Assembly (NCBI RefSeq): GCF_900109755.1
Contig: NZ_FOAR01000006.1
Span: 157,821-221,820 of the forward strand
Reading direction: 5' to 3'
Length of the DNA stretch: 64,000 nt
Source: Pseudomonas agarici
GTDB taxonomy: Bacteria > Pseudomonadota > Gammaproteobacteria > Pseudomonadales > Pseudomonadaceae
Shown here: positions 47,728 through 56,447 of the stretch, one piece after another
How the letters are laid out: each line of letters starts with the position of its first letter
Position numbering within the stretch: the first letter of the stretch is position 1
Notes under the pieces: generated by a model
Databases searched by the model: none
What the model was told of the DNA's origin: nothing
The model's input: the letters and a program-made list of their open reading frames with translations, nothing else
Made by a program: the position numbers and the translations under genes

Positions 47728-48948
47728 CTAAAATTTGTAACCCATACCAATATTCAAGTAGTCGACCGAGACACTGGCGTCAACGCCACTACTGGCTCCA
47801 GTTCCATGCACGGTGGCGTTCAGGGCTCTGGTGTAGCTTCCATTTATTTCTATGTTTTTATCCAAATTGTATGTTGCCCCCACGCTATAGTGGTCGGTAT
47901 CCATAAGTGGAGAGGTAGTCGCGAATGTGCTTTCACTGTCCGGAATCAATTTACTGGCCAGCGAAGTGCCTGCGCGTACCGTCCATTTTTGATTGAATTC
48001 ATAGGCTACACCGAAGCGATAGATCCGTTGGTTACGCCATCCGTATCCTGGGCCATTGCTTGCACCCATTGGCCCACCTTCGACCATGCTGTTTCCATAA
48101 GCACGTTCACCAGCCCAGTTGATCCATAAATAATCGAAGGCCAGAGTCAGGTCGGGGGTGGCCATGTAACTCAAACCTAAACCCGCTTGCTGTGGCGTAT
48201 CGATCCGGCCATTGGGGACCAGCGACTTATAACGATCAAGTTGCTGAAAGCGGATTTTGCTGGAGTAAGTCAAGCCCAGCTGCAGATTGTCGAGGATTTT
48301 ACCGATATAACCAACGGCGAAGCCATAACCGAACGCGTGATCGGAGCCAGGTGAGTTGAAGCCGAATCCTTCGAAGCCGGCGATATCAAGATACTGATAA
48401 GCAAGGCGGGGGGAGAAGCCGATATAATGCCCAGGTTTGAATTGGTAAGTAATAGTGGGCGCCATGATCACCTGATTGATTTCAGACTTCATGTCCTTAG
48501 TACCCCAGATCGGCTCTTTGTAATCGAGCTTAACCCCTTGCCCAAAAACGGAAAGTCCAGCCGTCACATCTGGGTTGATTGTAAAGTTGATGCCACCTGC
48601 GGGCACCGGAACTACGGGGTCGGTGCCGTAATGCTGGCCATTCACTTCGGAATTGACGTCGGCATGGAGGACGGTCAGGTCCATGTCCGTTCGATCACCC
48701 ACCAATGCCATGCCTGCAGGATTGTTAGCGGACTCCACGGAGTCCTGGGGCAGCGCGATGGACGCGCCGCCCATACCCATGGCTTTGGCACCGTATCCCG
48801 GAAGTTGGATGCCATTGTTGGCTTGTACCTCGCAACAGCATAGTAACGCAATGCCAAGTGACAATGTGTTGACTGCCATGCTGCTCAATGTATAGGTATT
48901 TTTCAAAGGGGAACGATTGAAATTTAACGGCTTGGATAAATTATTCAT
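47728..48948 (-). CDS. OmpP1/FadL-family outer-membrane porin
   Basis: The 406-residue product has a long N-terminal signal and the FadL hatch motif NGIQLPGYGAKAMGMGGASIALPQDSVESANNPAGMALVG-type. Alternating beta-strands follow and the last strand ends GYKF (terminal Phe). Proteins of this family (FadL, TodX, XylN) import hydrophobic molecules such as fatty acids, aromatic hydrocarbons or terpenes. Position between a GMC alcohol dehydrogenase and an aldehyde dehydrogenase suggests it imports the alcohol substrate. Confidence 0.9.
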   Translation of the reverse strand: MNNLSKPLNFNRSPLKNTYTLSSMAVNTLSLGIALLCCCEVQANNGIQLPGYGAKAMGMGGASIALPQDSVESANNPAGMALVGDRTDMDLTVLHADVNSEVNGQHYGTDPVVPVPAGGINFTINPDVTAGLSVFGQGVKLDYKEPIWGTKDMKSEINQVIMAPTITYQFKPGHYIGFSPRLAYQYLDIAGFEGFGFNSPGSDHAFGYGFAVGYIGKILDNLQLGLTYSSKIRFQQLDRYKSLVPNGRIDTPQQAGLGLSYMATPDLTLAFDYLWINWAGERAYGNSMVEGGPMGASNGPGYGWRNQRIYRFGVAYEFNQKWTVRAGTSLASKLIPDSESTFATTSPLMDTDHYSVGATYNLDKNIEINGSYTRALNATVHGTGASSGVDASVSVDYLNIGMGYKF

Positions 48949-49113
48949 ACGGCCTCGTTGTTATTATTTTAGGTGCACGTATCGGCTACGCACTAGCGCC
49001 TATATTTCTCGATAAAGATAGTTTCAACTATTGAAAAAAAAGAACCTACCCTTACTCAGACGGTTATGGATGCAAATGCTCGAATTCGGTCTTGTCTGCT
49101 CTTGGATTCGTTT

Positions 49114-49171
49114 TATGCAATATCTTCCTGCATAGTTTTCACTGCCTCCTAAATAGCTGTTATGCGATGCT
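49114..49171 (+). promoter_or_regulatory. Repeated cis-element, copy 2 (FadL/LysR intergenic region)
   Basis: TATGCA-N9-TGCATA (49114-49134), then GTTTTCACTGCC, then TGCGATGCT at 49163-49171, matching copy 1 at 45775-45832 with the same distances. It sits 166 bases upstream of the fadL-like start and 80 upstream of the LysR start. Confidence 0.7.
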
Positions 49172-49250
49172 CGGATAACGAACTCACCGTACAGGCCACT
49201 AGAGCGCGACGTTCATTTCGGGCCGCTATATGAAAGGAGTTAGTGCCTTA

Positions 49251-50165
49251 GTGAACATCGACACACGGATTAAATATCGTCATTTGGTGTGTTTCCTTGA
49301 AGTGGCGCGGCAGGGGAGTTTGGCGCGCGCTGCGGATAAATTAGCCGTCAGCCAGCCGGCGTTGTCCAAGACCCTAAAGGAGCTGGAAACACTACTGAGT
49401 GTCAGCTTGTTTGTACGGAGCAAGGCCGGGGCTGCACTGACCCCATCTGGCGTGGCTTTTTTGCGCTTCGCCGGGCCGAGCGTGCAGGCCTTACGCGAGG
49501 GGGTCAACAGCCTGCGCTCTGGTGTTCACGAGCCAACCACCATACGGCTTGGAGTGCTTTCGACAGTCGAGAGCGTGTTGATTCCCGAGGTCGTATGTCG
49601 GCTGCATGCTCGTCATCCGTCGCTGATCGTCACGGTCATCACAGGCCCCAGTGCGTACTTGCTGTCCCGATTAGGAGAGGGAGAATTGGACCTGGTGGTG
49701 GGACGTATGACAGACAGCCCTCAAATTCAGGGGTTGGCGTTCGAACATCTTTATAACGAATCGATGACGCTTGTAGTTCGTAGTGACCACCCGCTGTTTA
49801 CCGACCCGTGCGCATGCAAAAAACTTGAGGACTATCCACTGGTGCTGCCTTTGGCGGGCACCACTATTCGTAAGTTTGCCGATAGCCTTTTCGCTCAATA
49901 TAACGCCAATCTACCAAGTCGGGTCTTGGAAACCTTATCCGTGTCTCTGAGTCGACGGTACGTGCAGTGCAGTCATGCCCTGTGGCTGGCACCAATGGAT
50001 GCGGTGCGTCTGGATTTGAATAAAGGCGAATGGGTGGAACTGGGTATCAGAGGGCCGGGTGGATCGGTCGGGGTGTGCCGCAACCCCGTCTTGGAGCTGT
50101 CGCCGGCCGCGCAATGGTGCATAGCAGTGCTGCGTGAGATAACTCAGGGATATGACAGCCTGTAG
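49251..50165 (+). CDS. PcaQ/GbpR-type LysR regulator
   Basis: About 304 residues. NIDTRIKYRHLVCFLEVARQGSLARAADKLAVSQPALSKTLKELE is the PcaQ/GbpR-type HTH. The substrate-binding domain has LGVLSTVESVLIPEVVCRLHARHP and LDLVVGRMTD. GTG 49251 is preferred because AAAGGAG ends 11 bases before it; ATG 49230 would put that Shine-Dalgarno inside the gene. A perfect PcaQ-consensus box lies upstream of the convergent aldehyde dehydrogenase gene, the likely target. Confidence 0.88.
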   Translation: MNIDTRIKYRHLVCFLEVARQGSLARAADKLAVSQPALSKTLKELETLLSVSLFVRSKAGAALTPSGVAFLRFAGPSVQALREGVNSLRSGVHEPTTIRLGVLSTVESVLIPEVVCRLHARHPSLIVTVITGPSAYLLSRLGEGELDLVVGRMTDSPQIQGLAFEHLYNESMTLVVRSDHPLFTDPCACKKLEDYPLVLPLAGTTIRKFADSLFAQYNANLPSRVLETLSVSLSRRYVQCSHALWLAPMDAVRLDLNKGEWVELGIRGPGGSVGVCRNPVLELSPAAQWCIAVLREITQGYDSL

Positions 50166-50240
50166 CTTCATGACTCTTGCTATTTGGCGTGGAGGGGCGA
50201 AGTGCTCTCCCCTCCAAAGTGCTCTCATCAGGCTTGAGAT

Positions 50241-51707
50241 TTACATCGGATAGCGCGGCGCTTCACTTTTCAACGTGATCCATTGCCATTGGGTGAACTC
50301 TTCCCAGTTGGCCGGACCACCAATGCTGCTGCCGTTACCCGATGCTCCAACGCCACCGAAGGGGTTGATAACTTCGTCTACCACCGTCTGGTCATTGATG
50401 TGCAGCAAGCCGACATGCAATTGCTCGCCGAGGTTCAGCGCACGGCCGACATCGTTTGAAATGACTGCGCCGGCCAGGCCGAACTCGGTGTTGTTGGCGA
50501 GTCTGACCGCATCCTCATCACTGTCGAATGGCATTACCACCGCCACGGGACCGAACACTTCTTCCTTGAAGATCGGGTTGCGTTCATCGACACCACTCAA
50601 GACAGTCGGTTGGTAAAACAACCCCTCGTAGTTGCCGCCAGCTTCGATGCGCGCACCGGCCTGTTCCGCCGCCTTAACCAAGCGATCGACGTGATCGCGT
50701 TGTTGGGCGTTGATGAGCGGGCCCAGGGCGTAATCACCTTTGGCGGGATCGCCCACGGTCAGACTCTTAGCTTTTGCCACCAATCGTGCAAGAAAGGCCG
50801 GGTACAGGCTACGGTGAACAAGAATACGACCGATCGCCACGCACACTTGCCCCTGATGCAGGTAGGTGCCCCATGTTGCGTTGGAAACCGCAAGATCAAG
50901 ATCGGCGTCGTCGAGGATGATCAACGAGTTTTTACCGCCCAGCTCCAACGAAACCTTCTTTAAATGGCGCCCGGCTGCTTCGGCAATCTTGCGCCCTGCA
51001 CCTGTCGAACCGGTGAATTGGATCATTGCAATGTGTGGATCTGTTGTCAGTGCGGCACCTGCCTCTGCGCTCCCTGGCAGTACATGTAACAATCCCTTGG
51101 GTAGCCCGGCTAATTCGAAGATCCGAGCGATCACGAAACCGCCGCTGATCGAAGTTCTCGGATCAGGTTTAAGTATCACGGCGTTGCCCACTGCAAGTGC
51201 CGGGGCAACCGCCCGAATTGCCAAACATAACGGGTAGTTAAAGGGAGAGATAACCCCAATCACCCCCAAAGGCTTACGCCGTGCCAAGCTCAAGCGCCCG
51301 GGAGTCGAGGGTAGTACTTCACCTTGGCTGCGGGATGGCAGGGCCGCACTCTCATTGAGAATCTGCAGCATCTGGTTGACTTCGAACATCGCTTTAGGCC
51401 GTGTCGATCCGCTCTCACGGATCAACCAGTCGACAATCTCGTCATGGTGCGTCTCGCAGGCCTGGGCAGCACGACGAAATACCTGCGCCCGCTCGGAGTG
51501 GGGCAGTGCATACCACTGCTTCTGAGCCTGGCTAGCGGTCTGCGAAGAGAGGGCAACCAGTGCAGCATCGGCGTTGCCGATAGATCCAAGTGGTGCTCCG
51601 CTGGCTGGCTCGACAACAACTGTCGCAGGCAATGGCCCCAACTGCCAGTCTCCTGTAAACAGGCGCTCGTTCCAGAGTTCGGCAGGTAGCAGTGGTAAAG
51701 TAGACAT
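50241..51707 (-). CDS. Benzaldehyde-dehydrogenase-like aldehyde dehydrogenase
   Basis: The 488-residue NAD(P)-dependent enzyme has GVIGVISPFNYPLCLAIRAVAPALAVGNAVILKPDPRT-type coenzyme site. The general base Glu is in VSLELGGKNSLIILDDADLDLA, and the catalytic Cys in YLHQGQVCVAIGRILVHRS. The HQGQVC block is typical of aromatic-aldehyde dehydrogenases. It would oxidise the aldehyde produced by the GMC enzyme. A PcaQ-type operator is 164 bases upstream. Confidence 0.9.
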   Translation of the reverse strand: MSTLPLLPAELWNERLFTGDWQLGPLPATVVVEPASGAPLGSIGNADAALVALSSQTASQAQKQWYALPHSERAQVFRRAAQACETHHDEIVDWLIRESGSTRPKAMFEVNQMLQILNESAALPSRSQGEVLPSTPGRLSLARRKPLGVIGVISPFNYPLCLAIRAVAPALAVGNAVILKPDPRTSISGGFVIARIFELAGLPKGLLHVLPGSAEAGAALTTDPHIAMIQFTGSTGAGRKIAEAAGRHLKKVSLELGGKNSLIILDDADLDLAVSNATWGTYLHQGQVCVAIGRILVHRSLYPAFLARLVAKAKSLTVGDPAKGDYALGPLINAQQRDHVDRLVKAAEQAGARIEAGGNYEGLFYQPTVLSGVDERNPIFKEEVFGPVAVVMPFDSDEDAVRLANNTEFGLAGAVISNDVGRALNLGEQLHVGLLHINDQTVVDEVINPFGGVGASGNGSSIGGPANWEEFTQWQWITLKSEAPRYPM

Positions 51708-51870
51708 GGCTTTTTCCTTTATTGTTGGAGCCTGATTGAAGGCCTTTTATAAAATAACTGACGATCGAAGTTCGAAAAGAAGCGGGACGGGCGACCTTCA
51801 TCACCAGTCGGTCGACAGTGAGTTTTGCTTGAAGATTGGGCGAGTAACACTGAAATAAAATGAGGCATCA

Positions 51871-51886
51871 TTAACCTCTTGGTTAT
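51871..51886 (-). promoter_or_regulatory. PcaQ-type LysR operator before the aldehyde dehydrogenase gene
   Basis: On the minus strand the site reads ATAACC-AAGA-GGTTAA, which equals the ATAACC-N4-GGTTAA box described for PcaQ of rhizobia. It lies in the otherwise empty 370-base region upstream of the aldehyde dehydrogenase. Apart from this box no feature is visible in 51708-52075. Confidence 0.6.
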
Positions 51887-52075
51887 TGATGGAGCAATAG
51901 CAGGGCGTGGAAGAAAAAATTCCTGATCAAGTTTCTGCCTTTGGTGGTGTTTGAGCTTTATGGTGCCTTTCAAACACGTAACGCTGCGACAACGGTTCGT
52001 GCAAGTTTCAGTAGGGGCGGGGCGATAAATCTGGAAATGCAGGCGTTATTTCTCGGCGAGCGTAACCCGGGGCAG

Positions 52076-53158
52076 TCAGTGCGCCACCGGCAACAGGAAC
52101 CGCGCAATCACCGGCAGGTGATCGGAGATTTTCAAGGTATCGTCCTGCCGTACCCGCGCTTCGACCCGCTTCAGTTTGGCACTGTAGAAGAAGTAATCCA
52201 GGGTTCGGTCCGGGCCGCTGACGTCGGGGTCGTTGGGGTAATGGGTCAGCCAGTGTTCGCGGTCGATGCCGCTGGCTTCGTTGTTGCTCGGGATCATTGG
52301 GTACTTGTCCCACAGCACATGTAATTCGCTGTCCGCCGAGTAGCTGCCGCGCCACCTCGGCGGCAGGCGCAGGTATTGGCCTAGCGGCAGCAGGTTGAAA
52401 TCGCCACCGATCAGCCATGGCGTGCCCTGGCCTTCGAACTTATCCAGCAGGCGAGCAATCGCCTGTACCTGGCGCAACGGGGTGTCGTTCTGGGTAAAGG
52501 GAGCTAATTGGGTACTGATCACCGCCAATTGTCCGCCATCACTGAGCGGCAGATAGTTGAGCAGCAGCGCCTGGCGGGGTTGGAACTGGCGTTGGATCAG
52601 GTTGGCTGGAGCCAGGGGCAGTTGCAGCCGCTCGGCATGCTCGATCCGATAGCGGCTCAAGGTCGCCAGCTTGCGCCCGACGCTGCCGAAGATATGCCAG
52701 TCGGGGACGAAGTCGGCCTTCCAATCGAAGGCCTGCGAGCTGCACGGATAGAGGTCCGCCACACGCTCCTGGAGCAGCTTGAACTGGTCCTGATAGGCGC
52801 TGGCCTTGGCGTTTTCATCGACCTCTTGCAGCAGCACGATATCCGGTTGCTCGTCGCGAATGATCCGCGACACTTCGTCAAGGCTGAAGGCCATGTCTTC
52901 CTGGGTGGGGCGTTCATCCTTGCCGCTGCCGTCGGCCATGTCGTACCAGAACACATAGCGTTTGCCCGCCAGGTACTGGATATTCCAGGTCATTGCCTTG
53001 AGGGCCTGGCCAGCGACCAGCACCGGGGCCTGGGCGGTGCAACTGACCGGCAGCGCCTGCTTGTTGTCGGGATGCCAGCTCAGGTTGTAGATGAACAGTC
53101 CAAGCAGACCGGCAAAAAGGGCCATGCTCAATAGTGTGTAACGTAATAAACGGGTCAT
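52076..53158 (-). CDS. Endonuclease/exonuclease/phosphatase-family protein
   Basis: The 360-residue product has one N-terminal membrane anchor (LLRYTLLSMALFAGLLGLFIYNL) and an EEP domain: MTWNIQYLAG (Asn), VLLQEVDENAKAS (Glu), STQLAPF, IGGDFNLLPLG (Asp/Asn) and SDHLPVIARF (Asp-His). The domain faces the periplasm. Substrates of this family range from nucleic acids to phosphoesters; none can be chosen here. Confidence 0.88.
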   Translation of the reverse strand: MTRLLRYTLLSMALFAGLLGLFIYNLSWHPDNKQALPVSCTAQAPVLVAGQALKAMTWNIQYLAGKRYVFWYDMADGSGKDERPTQEDMAFSLDEVSRIIRDEQPDIVLLQEVDENAKASAYQDQFKLLQERVADLYPCSSQAFDWKADFVPDWHIFGSVGRKLATLSRYRIEHAERLQLPLAPANLIQRQFQPRQALLLNYLPLSDGGQLAVISTQLAPFTQNDTPLRQVQAIARLLDKFEGQGTPWLIGGDFNLLPLGQYLRLPPRWRGSYSADSELHVLWDKYPMIPSNNEASGIDREHWLTHYPNDPDVSGPDRTLDYFFYSAKLKRVEARVRQDDTLKISDHLPVIARFLLPVAH

Positions 53159-53244
53159 GGGCTCGGCTTATGACGTTGCAATAGGTGTGGGAGCATAGCC
53201 GACAGCCTTGTCGCCGCCTAACCCTCTATCGGGAGGGGGCCCGC

Positions 53245-53907
53245 TCAGTCCCTGTCGGCTGTTTGGCTGATCAGCATATACAGCCGGAAGAGTACAACGC
53301 TGGTAAACAGTTGCAGGAAACTGTGAGTGCTATCGATGATCAGTGTCAGAAGCGGATTTTGCGGCTCGGGGTAAGCATTGGCACTCAAGCCCTTGAGCAG
53401 CCACAGTGGTCCCATGACGCAGAGGATGCAACTGAAGGTCCGCCAGAAATGCCCGCGACTGAGATTGAAGCTTTCCTTCATCGCCCGCAGCGGCTCGCGA
53501 CCCCGCAATACCAATGAGTACTCGGCGAACGCCAGCACCACGGTCAGCCAGATACCGGGGATGAAATACAACGACAGCCCCAGCACGATGGCCACGGTAT
53601 TGATCGCCGCTAGCAGCGCCATGCGCGGCCACAGGCGCAAGGACATGGCCAGCAGATCGCGATTGCGCGGAGTTTCGCCTCGGCTGCGGGCATCGAGAAA
53701 CAGGATCAGTGCCGCGGTGTACAGCGGGTACACCAGCAGCCCGGCCAGCAGATCGTAGGCAGGCGATACAGGGGCGCCGATGGCGATGTCCAGCAGTCGC
53801 TGAAGCACGGCTTCGAAGATCACCAGCGGCAGGCAGAGGCGGGCGATCTGGCCCAGGTTGTGCCGAAAAAAGTACAGGGAGTCGCGCAGTATGGTGAGCG
53901 GGTTCAT
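53245..53907 (-). CDS. YciC-like integral membrane protein
   Basis: The 220-residue product has about six hydrophobic segments: LCLPLVIFEAVL, LLAGLLVYPLYTAALILFLDARSRGE, FIPGIWLTVVLAFAEYSLVLRGREPLRAMKESF-type and others. This matches the YciC/UPF0259 family of unknown function. ATG 53907 is preferred over 53970 because the upstream residues are not hydrophobic and no Shine-Dalgarno precedes the longer start. It is divergent from the DUF2076 gene. Confidence 0.82.
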   Translation of the reverse strand: MNPLTILRDSLYFFRHNLGQIARLCLPLVIFEAVLQRLLDIAIGAPVSPAYDLLAGLLVYPLYTAALILFLDARSRGETPRNRDLLAMSLRLWPRMALLAAINTVAIVLGLSLYFIPGIWLTVVLAFAEYSLVLRGREPLRAMKESFNLSRGHFWRTFSCILCVMGPLWLLKGLSANAYPEPQNPLLTLIIDSTHSFLQLFTSVVLFRLYMLISQTADRD

Positions 53908-54087
53908 AGGCTCGCTATCGAAGGTCAAAGCAAAGCGATACTTTAACCGATGAGGTGGGCCGACATTCAAATGTAAACGTTAGGTAAGGATCATTGAAAC
54001 TTCCTGTAACAGCCCCATAACTGATGCACGCCCTGACCGGATCGGCCAGGGCGACCGATTTCTACCCGGCAATCTAATGAGGTCGCC

Positions 54088-54837
54088 ATGAACAGCGAAG
54101 AGCAAACCCTGATCGATGGACTGTTTTCACGGTTGCAACAAGCCGAAAAGGATTCAGCCCCGCGTGACGCCCTGGCGGAGGCGCGGATCAAGGAGCATCT
54201 GACGCGCCAACCGGCTGCGACGTACTACATGACTCAGTCGATCCTGGTGCAAGAGCATGCGCTCAAAAGTCTCGACGAGCAGAACAAGCAGCTCCAGGCC
54301 CAATTGCAGCAAGCCCAGGCCGATTTGCAAGAGGCTCGCGCGCGAAGTACGGCGCCAGTACCGAGCAGCGGCGGTTTCCTGTCGAGCATCTTTGGCGGTG
54401 GCAGTCGCAATCCGGCACCCGCTCCGGCGCCGAGCAACTCCGGTGGCGGCTGGCGTGAACCGACACGCCCGGCGTTTAATGCCCCGCCACAGCAGAATTA
54501 CAATCCTCAGCCCAATTACGCGCCGCAGCAGCCGGCTGCGGCCAGTCCTATTGGCAGCGGTTTCCTTGGCGGTGCGCTGAAAACCGCAGCCGGCGTCGCC
54601 GGCGGGGTCATGTTGGCCGAAGGTATCAGCAGCCTGTTCCATCACCACCAGCAGCCGCAGATCATCGAAGAAATCATTGAGCCCAGCCCGATGAGCAACC
54701 ACAGCGATGGTTGGGGAGATGACCGGCGCATGGCCAACAACGACGCCTGGGGCAACAGCGACCAGGGCGGTTTCCTCGACGGCGGCTATAGCGACGACAG
54801 TTCTTCCTCTTTCGCCGACGACGATTCTTACGTCTGA
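54088..54837 (+). CDS. DUF2076 family protein
   Basis: The 249-residue product starts MNSEEQTLIDGLFSRLQQAEKDSAPRDALAEARI. A predicted coiled coil (EHALKSLDEQNKQLQAQLQQAQADLQEA) follows, then GGFLSSIFGGGSR, a Pro/Asn/Gln-rich stretch, GFLGGALKTAAGVAGGVMLAEGISSLF, and an acidic Asp/Ser-rich tail. This order is diagnostic for DUF2076, which is periplasmic ligand-binding-like but functionally unknown. The 5' leader contains a GC-rich imperfect hairpin at 54029-54053. Confidence 0.9.
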   Translation: MNSEEQTLIDGLFSRLQQAEKDSAPRDALAEARIKEHLTRQPAATYYMTQSILVQEHALKSLDEQNKQLQAQLQQAQADLQEARARSTAPVPSSGGFLSSIFGGGSRNPAPAPAPSNSGGGWREPTRPAFNAPPQQNYNPQPNYAPQQPAAASPIGSGFLGGALKTAAGVAGGVMLAEGISSLFHHHQQPQIIEEIIEPSPMSNHSDGWGDDRRMANNDAWGNSDQGGFLDGGYSDDSSSSFADDDSYV

Positions 54838-54846
54838 CCTCCCAAG

Positions 54847-54872
54847 GTCCGGAGCGCCTTTGCGCTCCGGAC
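54847..54872 (+). terminator. Hairpin after the DUF2076 gene
   Basis: GTCCGGAGCGC and its complement form a perfect 11-bp stem with loop CTTT, starting 10 bases after the stop codon. The T tract is weak. Confidence 0.7.
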
Positions 54873-54990
54873 TGCGCTGGCATGGCTGATTGTTCGCTGA
54901 AAATTGCCTTGGGCTGGCATACTGGGCGCCTACTCGCTTTCGAGTGTCTGTCACCCCGGCCAGTGCGCGCTTGCGCCATGAGGATTCACG

Positions 54991-55470
54991 GTGAAGAAAA
55001 TCGCGGTGTTCGCCGATGTCCAGAACCTCTATTACACCGTCCGCCAGGCTTACGGTTGTCATTTCAATTACACCGCCCTGTGGGCCGATATCAGTCAGCG
55101 CGGACAGATCGTCGAGGCCTATGCCTATGCGATCGACCGTGGCGACAGCAAGCAGCAGCAATTCCAGCAGATTCTGCGCAACTTGGGTTTCACGGTGAAA
55201 CTCAAACCGTATATCCAGCGCAGCGACGGCTCCGCTAAGGGGGACTGGGATGTGGGCATCACCATCGATATCATGGATGTGGCGCCGAATGTCGACGAAG
55301 TGGTGCTGGCGTCCGGTGACGGTGATTTCGACCTGCTGCTTGAGCGGATCATCGACAAGCACGGGGTCGAGGCGGTGGCCTATGGCGTGCCGGGGCTGAC
55401 GGCCAATTCGCTGATCCGCGCAGCGAGCCGCTACGTGCCCATCGAAGGCACGCTGTTGTTGAAAAACTGA
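54991..55470 (+). CDS. NYN-domain (LabA/DUF88) protein
   Basis: The 159-residue product starts at GTG 54991 with TGAGGA upstream. PIN-like motifs are FADVQNLYYTVRQAYG (Asp/Asn), KGDWDVGITIDIMDVA and VLASGDGDFDLLLERI. NYN proteins are predicted RNases; LabA-type members are also described without shown activity. It is followed 27 bases later by a DnaQ-type exonuclease gene, possibly co-transcribed. Confidence 0.9.
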   Translation: MKKIAVFADVQNLYYTVRQAYGCHFNYTALWADISQRGQIVEAYAYAIDRGDSKQQQFQQILRNLGFTVKLKPYIQRSDGSAKGDWDVGITIDIMDVAPNVDEVVLASGDGDFDLLLERIIDKHGVEAVAYGVPGLTANSLIRAASRYVPIEGTLLLKN

Positions 55471-55497
55471 AACCGATTATCGAAAAGGGCAGGGCTT

Positions 55498-56109
55498 TTG
55501 GAACGTATTGCGGTCATCGACTTTGAAACCACCGGGATCTCGCCGAGCAGTGCCTGTCGGGCAACGGAAATCGCCGTGGTCATCCTGGAACAAGGGCGCA
55601 TTGTCGACCGTTACCAGAGCCTGATGAATGCCGGGGTACGAGTGCCGGCCTTTATCGAACAACTGACCGGCATCAGCAACGCCATGTTGCGCACCGCACC
55701 ATCGGCGGAGCGGGTGATGAACGAGGTCAACGCATTCGTTGGCATCACGCCACTGCTGGCGCATAACGCTGCATTCGACCAGAAGTTCTGGGACTTCGAG
55801 ATGGGCCGGATCAAGCGCACGCGCCTGCAAAACTTTGCCTGTTCACTGTTGCTGGCGCGACGTCTGATGCCGACGGCACCGAATCACAAACTGGGCACTT
55901 TGACGGCCCATGCGCGGCTGCCGCACACCGGTCAGGCGCACCGGGCCATGGCCGATGCCGAGATGGCCGCTAACTTGTTGGCGCACCTGGCCAGTGAACT
56001 GCGCGAGAAGCATGGGCTGCGGGAGCTGTCCCATGATCTGCTGTGCAAATTGCAGAAAGTGCCGGCGGCGAAGGTGGGGGAGCATTTGAAGCGATATCAG
56101 CGCGCCTGA
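55498..56109 (+). CDS. DnaQ-like 3'-5' exonuclease
   Basis: The 203-residue product starts at TTG 55498. Exo I is VIDFETTGISPSSA, Exo II HNAAFDQKFWDFEM and Exo III HRAMADAEMAANLL (DEDDh type). It is not the Pol III epsilon subunit (no clamp-binding or alpha-binding C-terminus). A possible role is RNA or DNA end trimming together with the upstream NYN protein. Confidence 0.9.
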   Translation: MERIAVIDFETTGISPSSACRATEIAVVILEQGRIVDRYQSLMNAGVRVPAFIEQLTGISNAMLRTAPSAERVMNEVNAFVGITPLLAHNAAFDQKFWDFEMGRIKRTRLQNFACSLLLARRLMPTAPNHKLGTLTAHARLPHTGQAHRAMADAEMAANLLAHLASELREKHGLRELSHDLLCKLQKVPAAKVGEHLKRYQRA

Positions 56110-56447
56110 AGCAAGGTCGGAGACGAGCGTCAGTCGATGTCTCTGACCAGGCAGTAATGCACCGGCCAATCCCGACGTTTTGCACCTGATTCAGTATCAA
56201 GGCTGTGTCATTGATAGTGTCGTAGCTATAGAGCATGCAATACGGGCTGTTATCAGCCTCGCACCTCAAGTCCTTACTCGCCATCACCTCAAACTCCGGG
56301 CCATGCTCTTGCATGACCAAGCCTGGTTCTGCGCCCGAGATATCCATGCTTTATAAAGTGTACTGGCGTGATAACGCGATTTTGTAACTTATTATTTGCC
56401 GATGACCTTTCTAGAATAACGTTTCCTTGTCCTGCCCAGAGCCTTCC
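56110..56447. other. Spacer between the exonuclease and YedA-like genes
   Basis: About 340 bases. A minus-strand frame starting at 56347 has no Shine-Dalgarno and no recognisable family. AT-rich sequence around 56345-56420 probably holds the promoter of the next gene. Confidence 0.45.

Noticed and set aside
55970..56347. 125-codon minus-strand frame antisense to the exonuclease 3' end
   Set aside because: No ribosome-binding site; about half of it is a shadow of the exonuclease gene.
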